Below are positions 1 to 10,526 of a DNA stretch of 25,057 nt, in pieces. Numbering within the stretch: the stretch's first letter is position 1; the number at the start of each line of letters is the position of its first letter. The position numbers and the translations under genes are program-made. Location: the NCBI GenBank assembly GCA_009801015.1, contig VHZZ01001129.1:109158-134214 (forward strand), given 5' to 3'. This DNA is from Silene noctiflora. Its lineage: Eukaryota; Streptophyta; Magnoliopsida; Caryophyllales; Caryophyllaceae. The notes beneath the pieces were generated by a model, which was given only the letters and a program-made list of their open reading frames with translations, was not told where the DNA came from and did not search any database.

Positions 1-94
1 TCTTTTGTATATCATTTGCCTCGGGAAACCGAGATGGTAGCATCTTCGTACTTAAGGTGGCATCGTAAGGCACTTTGGGTATGGGGGTGTTACA
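1..94 (-). mobile_element. LTR-retrotransposon LTR, 5' terminal fragment
   Basis: Read on the minus strand, position 94 begins TGTAACACCCCCATAC, followed by text about CCTTACGATGCCACC and CTCGGTTTCCCGAGGC. This matches, from memory, the start of a widespread plant retrotransposon LTR family that opens with TGTAACACCCCCATA. No polypurine tract lies just outside position 94, so it looks like the outer edge of a 5' LTR whose element extends leftwards out of the window. Only the first ~94 bases are visible and no protein domain is present. Confidence 0.5.
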
Positions 95-429
95 AGGTAG
101 CCAGGTATGACTGACCGGCGGCCGACGATGTTATTCTCGCTGGCGTGGGTCAGTTTGGTGGTGGTTGGTGTGTGGTAGTAGTGGTGGGTAGTGGTTTGTG
201 GGTGTTTATGGTTCTTCTTTTTTTTTGGGCTTTTTTTTTTTAATTCATTCCCTTGTATTTTAATCAAACAAGAACTTAAATCAAAGGGAATTCATTTTCT
301 TACCTTCCTTTGCCTTTAATTCCCTTTCTGATTTCCTTTCTCTTTCTCTCATTCTAACCAAACGTCCCCTTAATATATTCAACGTTACAAAATCTTGACA
401 TAAACCATTTTTCTTAATTATTACTTTAT
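95..429. other. Non-coding stretch with G/T-rich and T-rich tracts
   Basis: Positions 130-205 are a G/T-rich low-complexity tract (tggtggt, ggtagtg), followed by oligo-T runs near 215-241 and a pyrimidine-rich stretch to about 370. No gene is visible. The small minus-strand reading frame here is a by-product of the low-complexity sequence. Confidence 0.6.
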
Positions 430-1008
430 TAGCTTAGTTATTGTTTCCACCAGGAATAACGCCTATGAATGGTGTCTGTTGAACACACTCGAGAAAGATA
501 TTTATCCAAAGGAGCGGTGTCACGACGTTTTGATGAGTGTCCAAACAAAATGGTCACTAGTTATGGTTATCATCGATTGTGGCTCACTCGGTATGGATGA
601 ACGATTTATGGTTACCAATACTTAAGGAAGCAGTCAAAGGCCCGGATTCTCTTATTTTAGGAAATAATTTTGAAAAGAAGACGCGAGAATCTAGGGCTCG
701 AAGAACTCCGTTGAATGCCGCGCCTATGATGGGGGTGAGATCAGCTGCTTTGATTGCTAGTACGGGCCTCCCTTTTATTTCCTGACATCGAACTGATGTC
801 AATCCTTAACTAAGATAGACCGGCTTATGGGTGCTACCCTCACTTCAACCCCTCGCTTCTATCTTTCGTAAATCCTCCTATTAGTAAAGAAGATATTAGG
901 CCAATGCTAAAAAGCAGAATGAGAAGAGAGCAGGCAATTGGATTAATGGGCCCATTTACTCTGTAATTCTTGAACGACAATTCATGTTCAAATGGAAAGG
1001 TTGGTAGT
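430..1008. other. Anonymous GC-balanced stretch, possible organelle-derived insert
   Basis: This block is clearly richer in G+C than its surroundings and has an even, non-repetitive texture. Short overlapping open frames exist on both strands (579-785 plus, 584-802 minus), but neither yields a protein that I recognise and each stops quickly. The texture resembles plant mitochondrial non-coding DNA, so a nuclear copy of organelle DNA is a candidate. I cannot name a source gene. Confidence 0.3.
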
Positions 1009-1177
1009 TGTCGTCTGTTTGGCAAACAACAGAAGGAGATTCATGATAGTTGATAACGTTAACAGATTTTAGTAGCAAGTTTGACTATCAAATTAAATTA
1101 GCGGAATTAAAAAAGGGGTGTTTGGTAATTAACAAATTATACGATAATTAGAATGGTTTCGTGTATAAAATCCCCTA

Positions 1178-1813
1178 TCTACTAAAAGAATAGGCGGATC
1201 TAAAATTTTTCCCTCCAAAAAGCATCTTCTTAAATAAGGAAAATAATTACAATTAAGTCCATTTACTAAACAAGGAAACTAATAATTATATTTTATTTCA
1301 TTAATATTAATTTTTCATCAAATTATATTATTTTCACTAAACTCTAAACTAAACAAAATTAATATAAAACTATAAATTGCTACCTATTTTATTGATGTTA
1401 TTATTTGAGAATGACTTGACCTATATTACATATAAAAAAAAACTGTAAATCGCTATTATTACTTTCGTGACAAAAAAAATTAATTATGAGAATTTAAAAA
1501 TTAAAATCATTAGCTTTGTGGTATGAAAAATATTTTGTTTAAAATACATTTCAGCACATTACTCAATGCTCTTGATTAATTGTCAGTTACAACTACTTTT
1601 TCTCAAAGCAAAATACAATGACGAGATATATGAACAATTAATGAAATAGCAATATTATATAAGTAATTTATTAAAAATAAAAAAACTCTATATACCGTGA
1701 CGAGAAATATGAATCACTAATGAAATACCACTATTATATAAGTTATTTATTTAAAAAAAAAAAAAAAAAAAAACTCTATATACCGTGCATTTATTGCATG
1801 GGGTCTAAACTAG
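1178..1813 (+). mobile_element. Non-autonomous Helitron (636 bp)
   Basis: It starts TCTACTAAAAGAATAGGCGG after a host A (1177) and ends CTAG (1810-1813) before a host T (1814), as expected for A|T insertion of Helitrons. Just before the end is a degraded hairpin, CCGTGCA...TGCATGG, of the type seen intact at 14588-14610. The body is AT-rich and non-coding and contains a 79-bp tandem duplication. There is no Rep/helicase, so it depends on another element. Confidence is limited by the imperfect hairpin. Confidence 0.6.
1619..1785 (+). repeat. 79-bp tandem duplication inside the Helitron
   Basis: Two units beginning TGACGAGA (1619 and 1698) each run through an ATTATATAAGT segment and an A-rich tract to CTCTATATACCG. 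The second unit is lengthened by an oligo-A run of about 20. The duplication abuts the Helitron's 3' hairpin. Confidence 0.7.
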
Positions 1814-2202
1814 TGAATATATTAATACAATATATTGCTATTATCAGCATATTGAAAAACAGTAGATTCCGACCAATATCTTATCAGAATACATACGCCC
1901 TTTACCAAACACATCAAAATAGTAGATTGCTTGGTCAATCTACTGATTAGGCCGAAAATCTACTAATTTGTTTACCAAAATGGATCGTATTGCAACTATT
2001 CAAGCATGCGCTTCATATTCCATAAATTAAACAAAAATAACAAAAATATTTTAGATCATAATATAAGTCGAGAAAGTTTAATATTACTTCATCATAATAC
2101 GTTAAAACACACGTTCGTAAAAAATCAAAACACACGTTAGAAAAACCGATAATGCAATAAACCCTTCCACCGCACTCCCGCGTCGCTTCACTTTATGCAG
2201 CG

Positions 2203-2275
2203 TAGGGTTTTAGCACTTCACACTCTAGTCTCCTCACCAACTTCACAAACCTGATAAAACAACACCAAAACCCTA
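2203..2275 (+). promoter_or_regulatory. Telo-box pair in proximal promoter/5'UTR of the At3g52170-like gene
   Basis: TAGGGTTT (2203-2210) and AAACCCTA (2268-2275) are inverted copies of the plant telo-box, an element common around transcription starts of housekeeping and organelle/translation-related plant genes. Together with the C-rich CTCTAGTCTCCTCACC tract they mark the likely transcription start zone of the downstream gene. No clear TATA box was seen. The role is inferred from position and motif only. Confidence 0.45.
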
Positions 2276-2339
2276 GAAAAATCGAACACTGATTGGAAAT
2301 TCCCAAACTTATCGATTGAAATTACTATATCGAACGCGG

Positions 2340-2762
2340 GTATTCGCTTATTTCCCCTAATTTCCTCTAATTATTGTTTAAATTATATACATTACGTCTT
2401 TCCTTCCTTCACTTCTTGTTTATTGGTTAATTGTTGCTAGTTTTAGTATTTCCTCTAATTATTGTTTAAATTTTAAATTTCCAGTAATTTAACTAGATTT
2501 TTTGTATATAATTGTTCAATTGGAGTTTGGAGTATATTTACCATATGATTATCTCATTTCGCATTTTATTAAGATATTGGTGCTTTATAAATTAGCGGAA
2601 AATTTGTATTATACTAACTCCGTTTCACCGGGTTTTTCCCACTTTTCAAAATATGCGAGGGGGATTTCGGAAAAATGGGAAGAAGATGGAGAAATGAAGG
2701 GAGGATCTTGTTTGAATTTTTCCGTAATCATTATTTTTAATTGGACTGTTAATTTTGTGCAG
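2340..2762 (+). other. Probable 5'UTR (leader) intron
   Basis: A GT at 2340-2341 (context CGCGG|GTATTC) and an acceptor TTTTGTGCAG ending at 2762 would splice the leader directly to a short 34-base segment before the ATG at 2797. The enclosed sequence is T-rich, as plant introns are. The open frame at 2502-2783 lies mostly inside it and is not credible as a protein. The splice sites are predicted by eye. Confidence 0.5.
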
Positions 2763-2796
2763 AATTTCTATGTGTTAAGGTAGAGGAATATTTACA

Positions 2797-5758
2797 ATGT
2801 ATGCTGTAAAGGGTAGTTGGGTTGGGCAGACATTTGCCTTAGCTACAGCCAGTGACTCGTCAGGTAAGAAGTCGCGAGTTAGGCGTAGGCATTCGAAGGC
2901 GGAGAGGAAATCAATGGCGGAGACTTTTATTAAAAGGTACTTTAGAATGTTCTCCCTGTATTTTAACGTGATTAGTTGAGTTAGGATTCCTATATGATAA
3001 GTTTTCTGGTTCTATGAGTAATAACTTCAATCATTGTTGATATTTGTAATTGAGTGTAGGAAAACACTTTAGATTTTGATACAAATGGACTTTTTACTCT
3101 GTGTTTTGTTTACAAAGCAGAGAATATTTCTCGGTCTAACGATAACATTACCTATTGATGCGAAAAGGTGAGATGACCCGTATTTATTTGAGTGAACTTT
3201 TTGGTGCATTCTACCGTATATAATTTCGGAAATCAGTTATATTATGATCTCACTTCTGTATTTTTGAAGAATTGCTCGATGGCAAGGCTAATTTTCTTCC
3301 TTCCTTTTCTTGGTAAGTTGAACAAAAGAGAAAGTCTTAGCGATAGTCCTGCATAATTCAGTTGCTAATTAGTTGCTGATGTTGAGTATTTTTTCTTTGA
3401 AAGTTGAGAAATATCAAAATTTATATTTGTTTCTCAGATACCAGAGTTCAAATGATGGGAATTTTCCCTCCCTGAACCTTACACATAAAGAAGTTGGTGG
3501 TTCTTTCTACAATATTCGAGAAATTGTCAGAGAAATAATCCAAGAGAACAGAGTTTTGGGTCCTGCTCGTTTTAGTCCTAAATGGGAACATGAAGATGGT
3601 GGGAAGTGCTTTGATGTGAATGAAATGAACACAGATATGGACGGTAGTGAGATTAGTGGATTATCTGATGGAACTGATAAATTGCAAGAAGAAGCTCCTC
3701 TAGTATCAAGGAGACTTGAAACAGATGAAGAATTTGCACCAAATGGGGCGGGTAAAGCTCAAGTAAGACTCCCGACAGAAGAGATATCTGTGGAGACTTT
3801 TCCATTAAGACTAGAAAATAAGGGAACTGATGACTTAGGCACATTGTCAACTGACTCTGTTATTTCAACTGATCATTTGGCTACAAAGGGAACAAATGGT
3901 TCTCAACTGTCAGTATCAGGAATATGCCCTGATATCGAATCTAATAATGTTCCGGTGAATGGAGTACTTCAACATACAGAGTGTAGTCCAATAAATGAAG
4001 CATCTGATTTCACAGAGTTGTCGGAGATCAAAGAAGACCCTTTGGTTCATCATGATCCAATGGATCAAAAATCTTTGCAAAGTTCTGTAACATTAGAGAC
4101 CTCTGAACAACTTGACAAACAGGTCCGTTAACTATTTTACTTCTGATCTATAATGGCTATTCTTTGGTTTTGGATTATGGTTGAGCAAAGCAAAATGGCT
4201 GCGTAAATCCCCTAAACTGGTCGTGCTTCTTTTATCGTGAAGTAGCAATGTAGAGATCAATTGATGCAAGTTTGGACTCAAGTTTATCGTGAGTCATTTG
4301 GAAGTAGCCACTCTATATTAAATAGGGGTAAAGATGCATACAATCTACTCCCCCTCATTTATGGGAGCCTTAGAGAGGCACTAGTAATGTTGTTATTGAT
4401 GGCTCTAGTGAAGACATTATATGATATTGTGGGTTTATGATTGGTTTCATTATTGGACTGTCTAAACGTAGTACATTTCATTGTTAGGCCTGGACAGTGC
4501 CTTTAAAATGACGTGATTTAAGAAACACAAATGAGAATTGACCTAGCAGGAAGTGTTTCAAGCTGAATAACAGTTTGTTAAGGGTTTTAGAGTCTTGAGT
4601 AGTACAAGTATGGACTGAAGTTGTAGCTAACATTAGTGATCTGCATGGAATAGTTCTGCTGGCTTATACTCCAACATACTTCATAGACCTCGCACCTAGT
4701 GTGTATGAGATGGGTGGCTTTTCCTCACGCCTTCCTCGGTGATAACACGGGCCCTCGTAGTAATTGACCAATGTGTTGTTAGAGTCCCGTGCGTTCCATA
4801 TGTACATAGAGTGAGCAGGTAGTGTAATAGAGAAAAAGTGGATTAAATTTCAAAGAAATTAGATTTCTTTTTAAATTCATAATGATGTTGATTTGTACAA
4901 ACTGTAACTCTGATTTTTAATTCATTTCAGTATATAAACAGAATGAAGATTTTTCGTACGTTTAGGTCTAATTTGTGGGCCTAACCACTCTCTGCACAGG
5001 CTCTTGTTTTTTTCACTGCTGTTTCTTTTACAATATAGGATTATAAAGTTTACCAGGTTGTACTAACCTTCATCCTTCAATCGGGCATTCTTGTAAGCTT
5101 TTGGTTTAAAAACAATTTTGTTGACAGTGGCAACGTAGCTGCTGTTGAATGATATCTATTCAATGCAATCCCATGATCCATAAGATTTTGATACTTATTG
5201 AGCTCTTATTGGTGTCCACTGTCCATTTGTAGTCTAAAAATGCTTCAAAAGGAACGGCATGTTTGGAGGAGAAAAGCAAGCGCAATGACAAAGAACGTCC
5301 ATTCTTGCCTCTGAGTGGAAACAACAGTCGAAGAGATGATAAAACTGTGGCTGCAAGTTCCCCACCTGTGGATAGAATCAACCTGTAAGTATTCTTCATA
5401 AACAACCACACTAAAAGGAAGTATTTAACTAACTGCAACTACAACAGCATCCTAGTGTCTCAAGGGATCCCACAAATAGGCAGTAAAAGGGGGTTGGATG
5501 TTCAGAGTCTTGAAAACACAAAGAGGCTATTTTCCGGATGACCCATAATGGAAACTGTGTCCATAATTGCGTTGAATGACTTCTATTTCACTATAAAAAG
5601 TAGTACATCTATTTTAGTGACAACCTAATCCTAAGTTTTTTTTTCCTTTCCTTTGCACTAGACAATCTTGGGAAAGAGCGGCTTCGAAGCGACAACCGAA
5701 TCCACTGATGGCAATCTTCAAAGCTTTTGCTGATGCCCTTATTAAGTTCTGGTCTTGA
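2797..5758 (+). CDS. At3g52170-like putative DNA-binding protein (4 coding exons, 357 aa)
   Basis: Coding exons are 2797-2936, 3438-4122, 5233-5384 and 5662-5758. All introns are GT-AG with phases 2, 0 and 2, and the joined frame is open to TGA at 5756-5758. The N-terminus MYAVKGSWVGQTFALA leads into a basic cluster (KKSRVRRRHSK, residues 24-34), then a conserved region across the exon 1/2 junction with GNFPSLNLTHKEVGGSFY and REIVREIIQENRVLGPA (about residues 55-90). This reads like a small helix-turn-helix-type DNA-binding module. Residues ~95-330 are acidic, Ser/Thr-rich and probably disordered. The C-terminus has a conserved-looking NPLMAIFKAFADALIKFWS tail, amphipathic or weakly hydrophobic. 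The resemblance to the Arabidopsis At3g52170 'DNA-binding' protein is from memory; its molecular role is poorly known. The start was chosen because the conserved N-terminal block begins there. A further small exon in the 1.1-kb third intron cannot be excluded. Confidence 0.88.
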
Positions 5759-6780
5759 CCTGGTTGGTTTTGCCTTGTAAGTTTTCTGTAGAGTTTTCTA
5801 AATATGGTGAATTTTGTATTTGTCTCTGCATCTAGATAGTAATGGATCGAGTGTTCGACTTGTGGCTTTGTGGGTTTATTAGAAAGCTCTAACGGGGTGC
5901 CATCATCGAATGTCAGCTGCTTAAACTTTCGTTAAGATGTTGAGTTTGGCTACGGAGGTTTAAGATTTAATGTTCTTTCTCACTATTTTCTTGTTAAGAA
6001 ACTATTTTCGGCAAGGAAGGATTTGTTGATTAAGACTTGGTTTTTTTGGGTCTGTTGATTAAGACTTGTCATGGCAAGGTTTTGTTACACTTAAATCTTT
6101 AGTTTTAAGCTTTTAAGCCACTAAACCCTTGAGGATAAGATTGCTATTTTTTTTTTCCATCTCATTGCAATTTCCACCACTTCTTTGGAGCTGAAAACTC
6201 AGTTTAGTTGGGACCTCCCGACAATGCTGAATTTAGGGGGTCTAGTAGTATTCAAACCCGAACATGATGTTACATATCTTTTGCTGGAGTATAGGAAAGG
6301 AGTAATTAGAAAAGTGTGTAAAACTATTATCAATATCGGCAACTATTTATTGAAAAAAATGCAATGATTGGTGGTATAATTCTTTTTAATCATAAATATG
6401 AAAAAAAAATTACTGAAAGGATCAAGGACGAGAAATAAATGGGCTACTGAATCGCTGTGGCCTGTGTGACTGGCTCCGATCAACCCATTTCTGTGGCTGA
6501 TGCACTAATTAGTACTCGTAATGGATAAAATTTTCTTTCTTCTAAAACAAACCCACAAAAACGACGATTTTTAACTGAGATTGTATTGATTTTTTAAAGA
6601 ACTTTAAGGAAATTTTTAAGAGAGATTCTAAAAGCTCGTTCGGGTTGGAGTTGTCGAAATTTTGATTGAACATGTTGACACAGTGAGCGGTCTATGCGAA
6701 CCCGTTGTCTTTATCAGATGATGCTCTCATTATCTTTCTCACTTTTTGATTGTTCTGTCACCCGTTGTGTGTAACTGGTT
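5759..6780 (+). other. 3' flank of the At3g52170-like gene and anonymous DNA
   Basis: The 3'UTR of the upstream gene should lie in the first few hundred bases, which are T/G-rich as in plant 3' ends, but no single poly(A) signal stands out. The short open frame at 6185-6367 has no recognisable protein. I see nothing else in this stretch. Confidence 0.5.
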
Positions 6781-7110
6781 CTTCATCATGCTTCTGAAGG
6801 TAATGACAGATCGAGGCTTAGCAGTAGCAGTAGCAGTATCAGTTGCAGTTAGAATATTACGGAGTACGTTTGTCTTCAATCGATATCGATTCCTCAGAGT
6901 ATCTTGCAAGTGATTCCTCAATCTACCAAAGAGATGTAAGAAGATTGTGAAACAAGAGTCGTGTAGAGTAATGCCGAGAGTATCGACTCGAATCGGGAAT
7001 TTCGTAAGAGTATCAATAAAGGAAAGCGACGTATACCGTCTTGAAAGAGAGAGTAGCATGATTTGGGTAATAGTTGACTTGTACTATAAAAAATACTTTA
7101 TTTATGTTTA
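6781..7110 (+). other. Unassigned interrupted reading frame
   Basis: One plus-strand frame reads from an ATG at about 6787 through MTDRGLAVAVAVSVAVRIL to a TGA at 6910-6912, then stays open again for ~65 codons (FLNLPKRCKKIVKQES, MPRVSTRIGNFVRVS) to a TAG near 7109. A single stop splitting two otherwise open, protein-like halves suggests a small broken gene, with a hydrophobic N-terminal segment and a basic second half. The minus-strand frame over the same bases (6739-7059) is also open but looks like a shadow. I do not recognise either. Confidence 0.25.
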
Positions 7111-7446
7111 GTTGTTTATGTGTTGATGTTCACAAGACGTAATAATTTAGTTTATTTTATTTGAAAAAAAAACGTCATGTATTAAAAGGCATTTAACCAT
7201 GTTACCTTGATTTGTAAGATCAATTATTTGTCACGGATTTTGCTTTTGTATCACACATTGCCGTTTTAGATAGGTTACATCAAATCCTGTTACTCTTTTT
7301 TTGTCATCCCATTTACTTGTCCATAAACATTTAGGCTATAAAATTTAAATGAGTTTACTTAAGTGATTAAATACGAATAATAAATTGTTCACAAATCTAA
7401 ATTCAAGTTCTTGTATAAACAAATTTTGACTTTGTAATTACCGAAA

Positions 7447-7561
7447 ATGTCTTAGTGTAATGGTTAAGATGGAGGTATTGTGGACAATAAGTTCCAAACT
7501 CGAATCCCCCTCCCTGTATTGTAATGCGACTAAGTGTGCGCTTCGTTAGACCCAAAAAAAA
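7447..7561 (+). mobile_element. tRNA-derived SINE-like element
   Basis: TAGTGTAATGG (7453-7463) fits the Pol III A-box consensus TRGYNNANNGG, and AACTCGAATCC (7497-7507) approximates the B-box GGTTCGANTCC at a suitable distance. A short body ending in an oligo-A run (7554-7561) follows. This is the layout of a plant tRNA-related SINE. It is not a tRNA gene, because no cloverleaf acceptor pairing is apparent. Confidence 0.55.
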
Positions 7562-7784
7562 TTTGAGTCTTTTCTATGACGAATATATTATTAAAAAATT
7601 AGGATAGATTTCAGAGTTAATGATTAGGTGTAATGAAAAAGTAAGTCTTTTTTATCCATGTTATTCAAATACATTCAATTTTTTATTTTATTTTTATTTT
7701 TTTTCGAGCATGCCAAATTTGCACAATTTTGATTTGACTTAAGGTTGAATTAGTCTTTTGTTGTAACCGAGATTACTCCTTTTT

Positions 7785-8310
7785 ACACCAGTTAAAATAA
7801 AACCGAATCCGAAAAATCGATCGAAAATACCTGAATTGATAACATATCGAACACCCGAACAAGTAACCGACATTGTACCCGAACCCGACTCAACCCGAAT
7901 GGAACCGAAATTGAATCGAATTCAATAATAACCGATTGAGACCTGAACCGACAACAATCAAACCGATTGACCTGAATTAAAAGCACCTAAATAAACTCAT
8001 ATTTTAGGTGTTTTTTCATTAATTCTTTATTTATTAATGATATTATGAACTATTATATTCAAATTGGAAAGCATAAGATACATTTAAGCTAATATTTTTA
8101 CCGTTAATTAAGAAAAATTAAAACCCGAAACAGAACTGAACTGAAGTTTATCTGACTCGAACCGTACCTGACTCGAGATAGTTCAAACCGATTAAAGTGG
8201 CTAACTGAAATGAACCAGATTGAAAAAAAATGAAACTGAAATTAAGGTCAACTCGATTTAAATCGAATCGATTTAACCCGATCGGAAACTGAATCGAATA
8301 ACCCGTTTGC
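7785..8310 (+). repeat. Degenerate CCGAA/ACCCGA-rich repeat with AT-rich centre
   Basis: Two blocks (about 7797-7980 and 8120-8300) are built from irregularly spaced CCGAA, ACCCGA and ATCGAA words. They are separated by AT-rich DNA containing a short hairpin, CACCTAAA (7984-7991) with TTTAGGTG (8003-8010). Such ACCCGA-type low-complexity tracts are common dispersed repeats in plant genomes. The minus-strand open frame 7792-7986 is a consequence of the repeat and not a gene. Confidence 0.6.
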
Positions 8311-8514
8311 CAGGTCTACTCCTTTTCCGTCTTTGCTCAATTATCATGGATCAGATCGATTTTTTAGATTTAAGTTTTTTAAAAGTAGTAAATATTTGTG
8401 AAATGAAATGCTCTATTTTGCCTCACAAAATATAGTCTAAGTTTGATGCACCATACAAAGGGGAAAAATGATAATTTTATGATAAACACTAAAACATTGA
8501 CAAGTTTACGTTAA

Positions 8515-8616
8515 AAGATAACCACTTTTTTTTATTTAAAAAATTGATCATTTTTCATTAAAAAATAGTCATTTCTTAACATAAAATAATCACTGTTTAT
8601 TAAAAAATGACCATAT
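8515..8616 (+). repeat. Degenerate ~22-25-bp AT-rich tandem repeat
   Basis: About four to five irregular units of the form ataaccact/tgatcattt/tagtcattt followed by an oligo-T/oligo-A tail (such as tattaaaaaa) are arranged head to tail. The units are imperfect, and the block is non-coding. Confidence 0.5.
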
Positions 8617-9325
8617 TTATATCAGTCGTACTATAAATGATATTGACTATGGTTCTATTTTTGTAGGAGCAACTTAGTGATTGATGTTTCATTTACTCAT
8701 TTATGAATTTCCAGATGCATAAAATCAGAGTAGTGACATATACTACTCCATCTTAGGCTGTCAAATTAATCATTTGAGTAGCGGTGGTATGCATATATGT
8801 AATAAAGTCTAATTAAATGTGAACCAGAGTGAATATTAATTCGTACATTTAGTTTAATTTATTGCAAGATCTGTTGCACTAAATAAATTAGATGAATTAA
8901 ACAAACAAATGAAATATGGTGAATTTGTCTTAAACTTACGACGGATATACTCATATACCCGTATAAATGAGAAATTGGTAATTAAAGACAAGGCTACTTA
9001 AAGAAAGCAGACATAACAGTTTTTGTCGACTTGATTTATGACCTTACCGAATAAATAAAAACGGATCCCAAAGTTAATAATGTCAAGTTGTCAACGATAC
9101 TCAAGAATCTAGGTTGATATCATCGAAAACTTAAATAAGTCTAATCCCCAAATCAACCCTTTCTTTGCTAACTACGAGGTAAAAAGTTACCAATTTTTTT
9201 ACTTTTTGTTTTTGTATTTTTAAGGTCACATTAATTTTATCTTAATGACGTATTGCTTTTGCTAGTTTTAGTTTGTTGCCCTTTGGTAGAGATGAAGGGG
9301 AGCAAGCGGGCTCTTGGACTGGTAA
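8617..9325. other. Anonymous AT-rich intergenic DNA
   Basis: There are no open frames of note, no tRNA-like sequence and no clear inverted repeat. I see nothing here. Confidence 0.5.
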
Positions 9326-9455
9326 ATCTTGGCACGATTTATGGCTCATTTTAGCAGGATGCGAGATTAGCATGGCTCGGCATGATACGAATGTCCATGG
9401 GTCGGTGTCTACCCTAAGCATGACACGATACGCTTTGGCACGCTCAAAATAAACG
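9326..9455. repeat. GGCACGA/TGGCTCGG-type degenerate low-complexity tract
   Basis: Words such as tggcacgat, tggctcgg, catgggtcgg and tgacacgat recur irregularly. This resembles the GGCCCGAGCACGGC-type degenerate repeats scattered through plant genomes; a related GGCCCGG-rich tract occurs near 19800-19890. Confidence 0.4.
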
Positions 9456-9462
9456 GTCTACT

Positions 9463-9673
9463 ATATCCTCCCTCTATCTTGGTTATTTGTTGTCATATTT
9501 CATTTTGGGTGTCTCGGTCAATTGTTGTCATTTTTATTTTAGTAATACATTTGATGAGCAAATTGATCATTCACACTCAATTAGGTGCACTTGTCATTTA
9601 ATAATTGACCTCCTTCTGTTTCATCGATGTTTATGTCATAACTAAAGGACAACAATTGACCGGAACAGAGAGT
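9463..9673. mobile_element. Stowaway-like MITE (~210 bp)
   Basis: The left end CCTCCCTCTATCTTGG with TTTGTTGTCAT is mirrored by the right end GGACAACAATTGACCGG and ACAGAGAG, with TA on both sides. Short TA-flanked elements with CTCCCTCYGT-type termini are the Stowaway (Tc1/mariner) MITE pattern. There is no coding capacity. Confidence 0.6.
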
Positions 9674-10526
9674 AATTTAAATACCCGACTCAAAGTAGCA
9701 TGTACCATGATAATGTAAGTTTTATAATATTTTTTTAAAAATCTTACATTTCCTTACTACCAAGACCAAATTACTTTGAAAAACGGTTAGCTTCGTCTGA
9801 ACAAAAGGTAATATAATGGAAATACCTACATCTTGATACTTGATAGCAACGAGCACTAAGACAATTTGATCCAAAAACTTGCTGAAGAAGTTTTGAAAAT
9901 GACTATGATCACCATCACATATTCTTATTTATTTAAAACAGATCAAATAATATCCCTATATCGGATGAATATGACAGAAGTAGAATGCATTCAAGGGTAA
10001 TAAAAGATTTGTCTTATATATCCATGTAAGGTGATATTTGACCTCATTTTAAACATAAGAAGATAATACCGTTTTAAGCAAAGACTAGCCGGATGATCAA
10101 AATGAGATTTGATCAAACATTATAACAACAAAAATCAAAAGAAATCATATTTGATAATGAAGATATATAGAGTATAGCAGAAGCATCAAAAATGAAAGTG
10201 TCAGAAAACGCAATGTTTTGGCCTTTTATCCCTTTCTTCTTTTAACCTTTTGTAACCAACGCAACCAAGCAAACTTGATGTCCCCCCCCATCTACTCCCT
10301 CTCCCACTTTCTGCATTTATTTTTTTCACAGAAATAAGATTCTGAGGTACTATTGTGTAACTTATTCTACTCTCTCATAACGTTTGGATCTTTCACCTTA
10401 CGGTAACACCGTCTCCAGATACCTTAAACTGCAACATTTTTATCTATAAGTATCTTAAATATAATATGATAACTTTCAAAGTATAATACACTTACTTCTT
10501 ACAAACTTAACATTTGAATTAATTTT
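9674..10526. other. Anonymous intergenic DNA
   Basis: AT-rich, with a C-run near 10283-10290 and pyrimidine-rich text at 10230-10330. No gene, tRNA or well-defined transposon end is seen. Confidence 0.5.

Larger units (their letters stand above)
1009..1985. mobile_element. Foldback/hAT-like non-autonomous element interrupted by a Helitron
   Basis: The left part (about 1009-1177) has TGTTTGGCAAACAACAG and the phrase cagattttagtagcaag; the latter recurs at 14206-14224 in another copy. The right part (about 1814-1985), reverse-complemented, begins ATTTTGGTAAACAAATTAG and contains GTGTTTGGTAAAGGGC, echoing the left side. The two halves therefore look like ends of one non-autonomous DNA element with imperfect inverted termini, split by the Helitron at 1178-1813. 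Exact ends and a target-site duplication could not be fixed. Confidence 0.35.

Noticed and set aside
540..560. CACTAGT as a Helitron end
   Set aside because: No hairpin precedes it; the same holds for other isolated CTAGT words at 4380, 21131 and 21177.
2502..2783. 93-codon open frame upstream of the first gene
   Set aside because: It lies almost entirely within the predicted leader intron, is T-rich and has no recognisable protein sequence.
3653..3850. 65-codon minus-strand frame
   Set aside because: Shadow of exon 2 of the At3g52170-like gene.
5160..5438. 92-codon minus-strand frame
   Set aside because: Overlaps exon 3 of the plus-strand gene, whose splice sites and reading frame fit; the minus frame is a shadow.
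7797..8300. CCGAA-rich tract as a CRISPR array, telomere or protein-coding repeat
   Set aside because: Units are irregular in length and spacing with no constant repeat-spacer pattern, and this is plant nuclear DNA.
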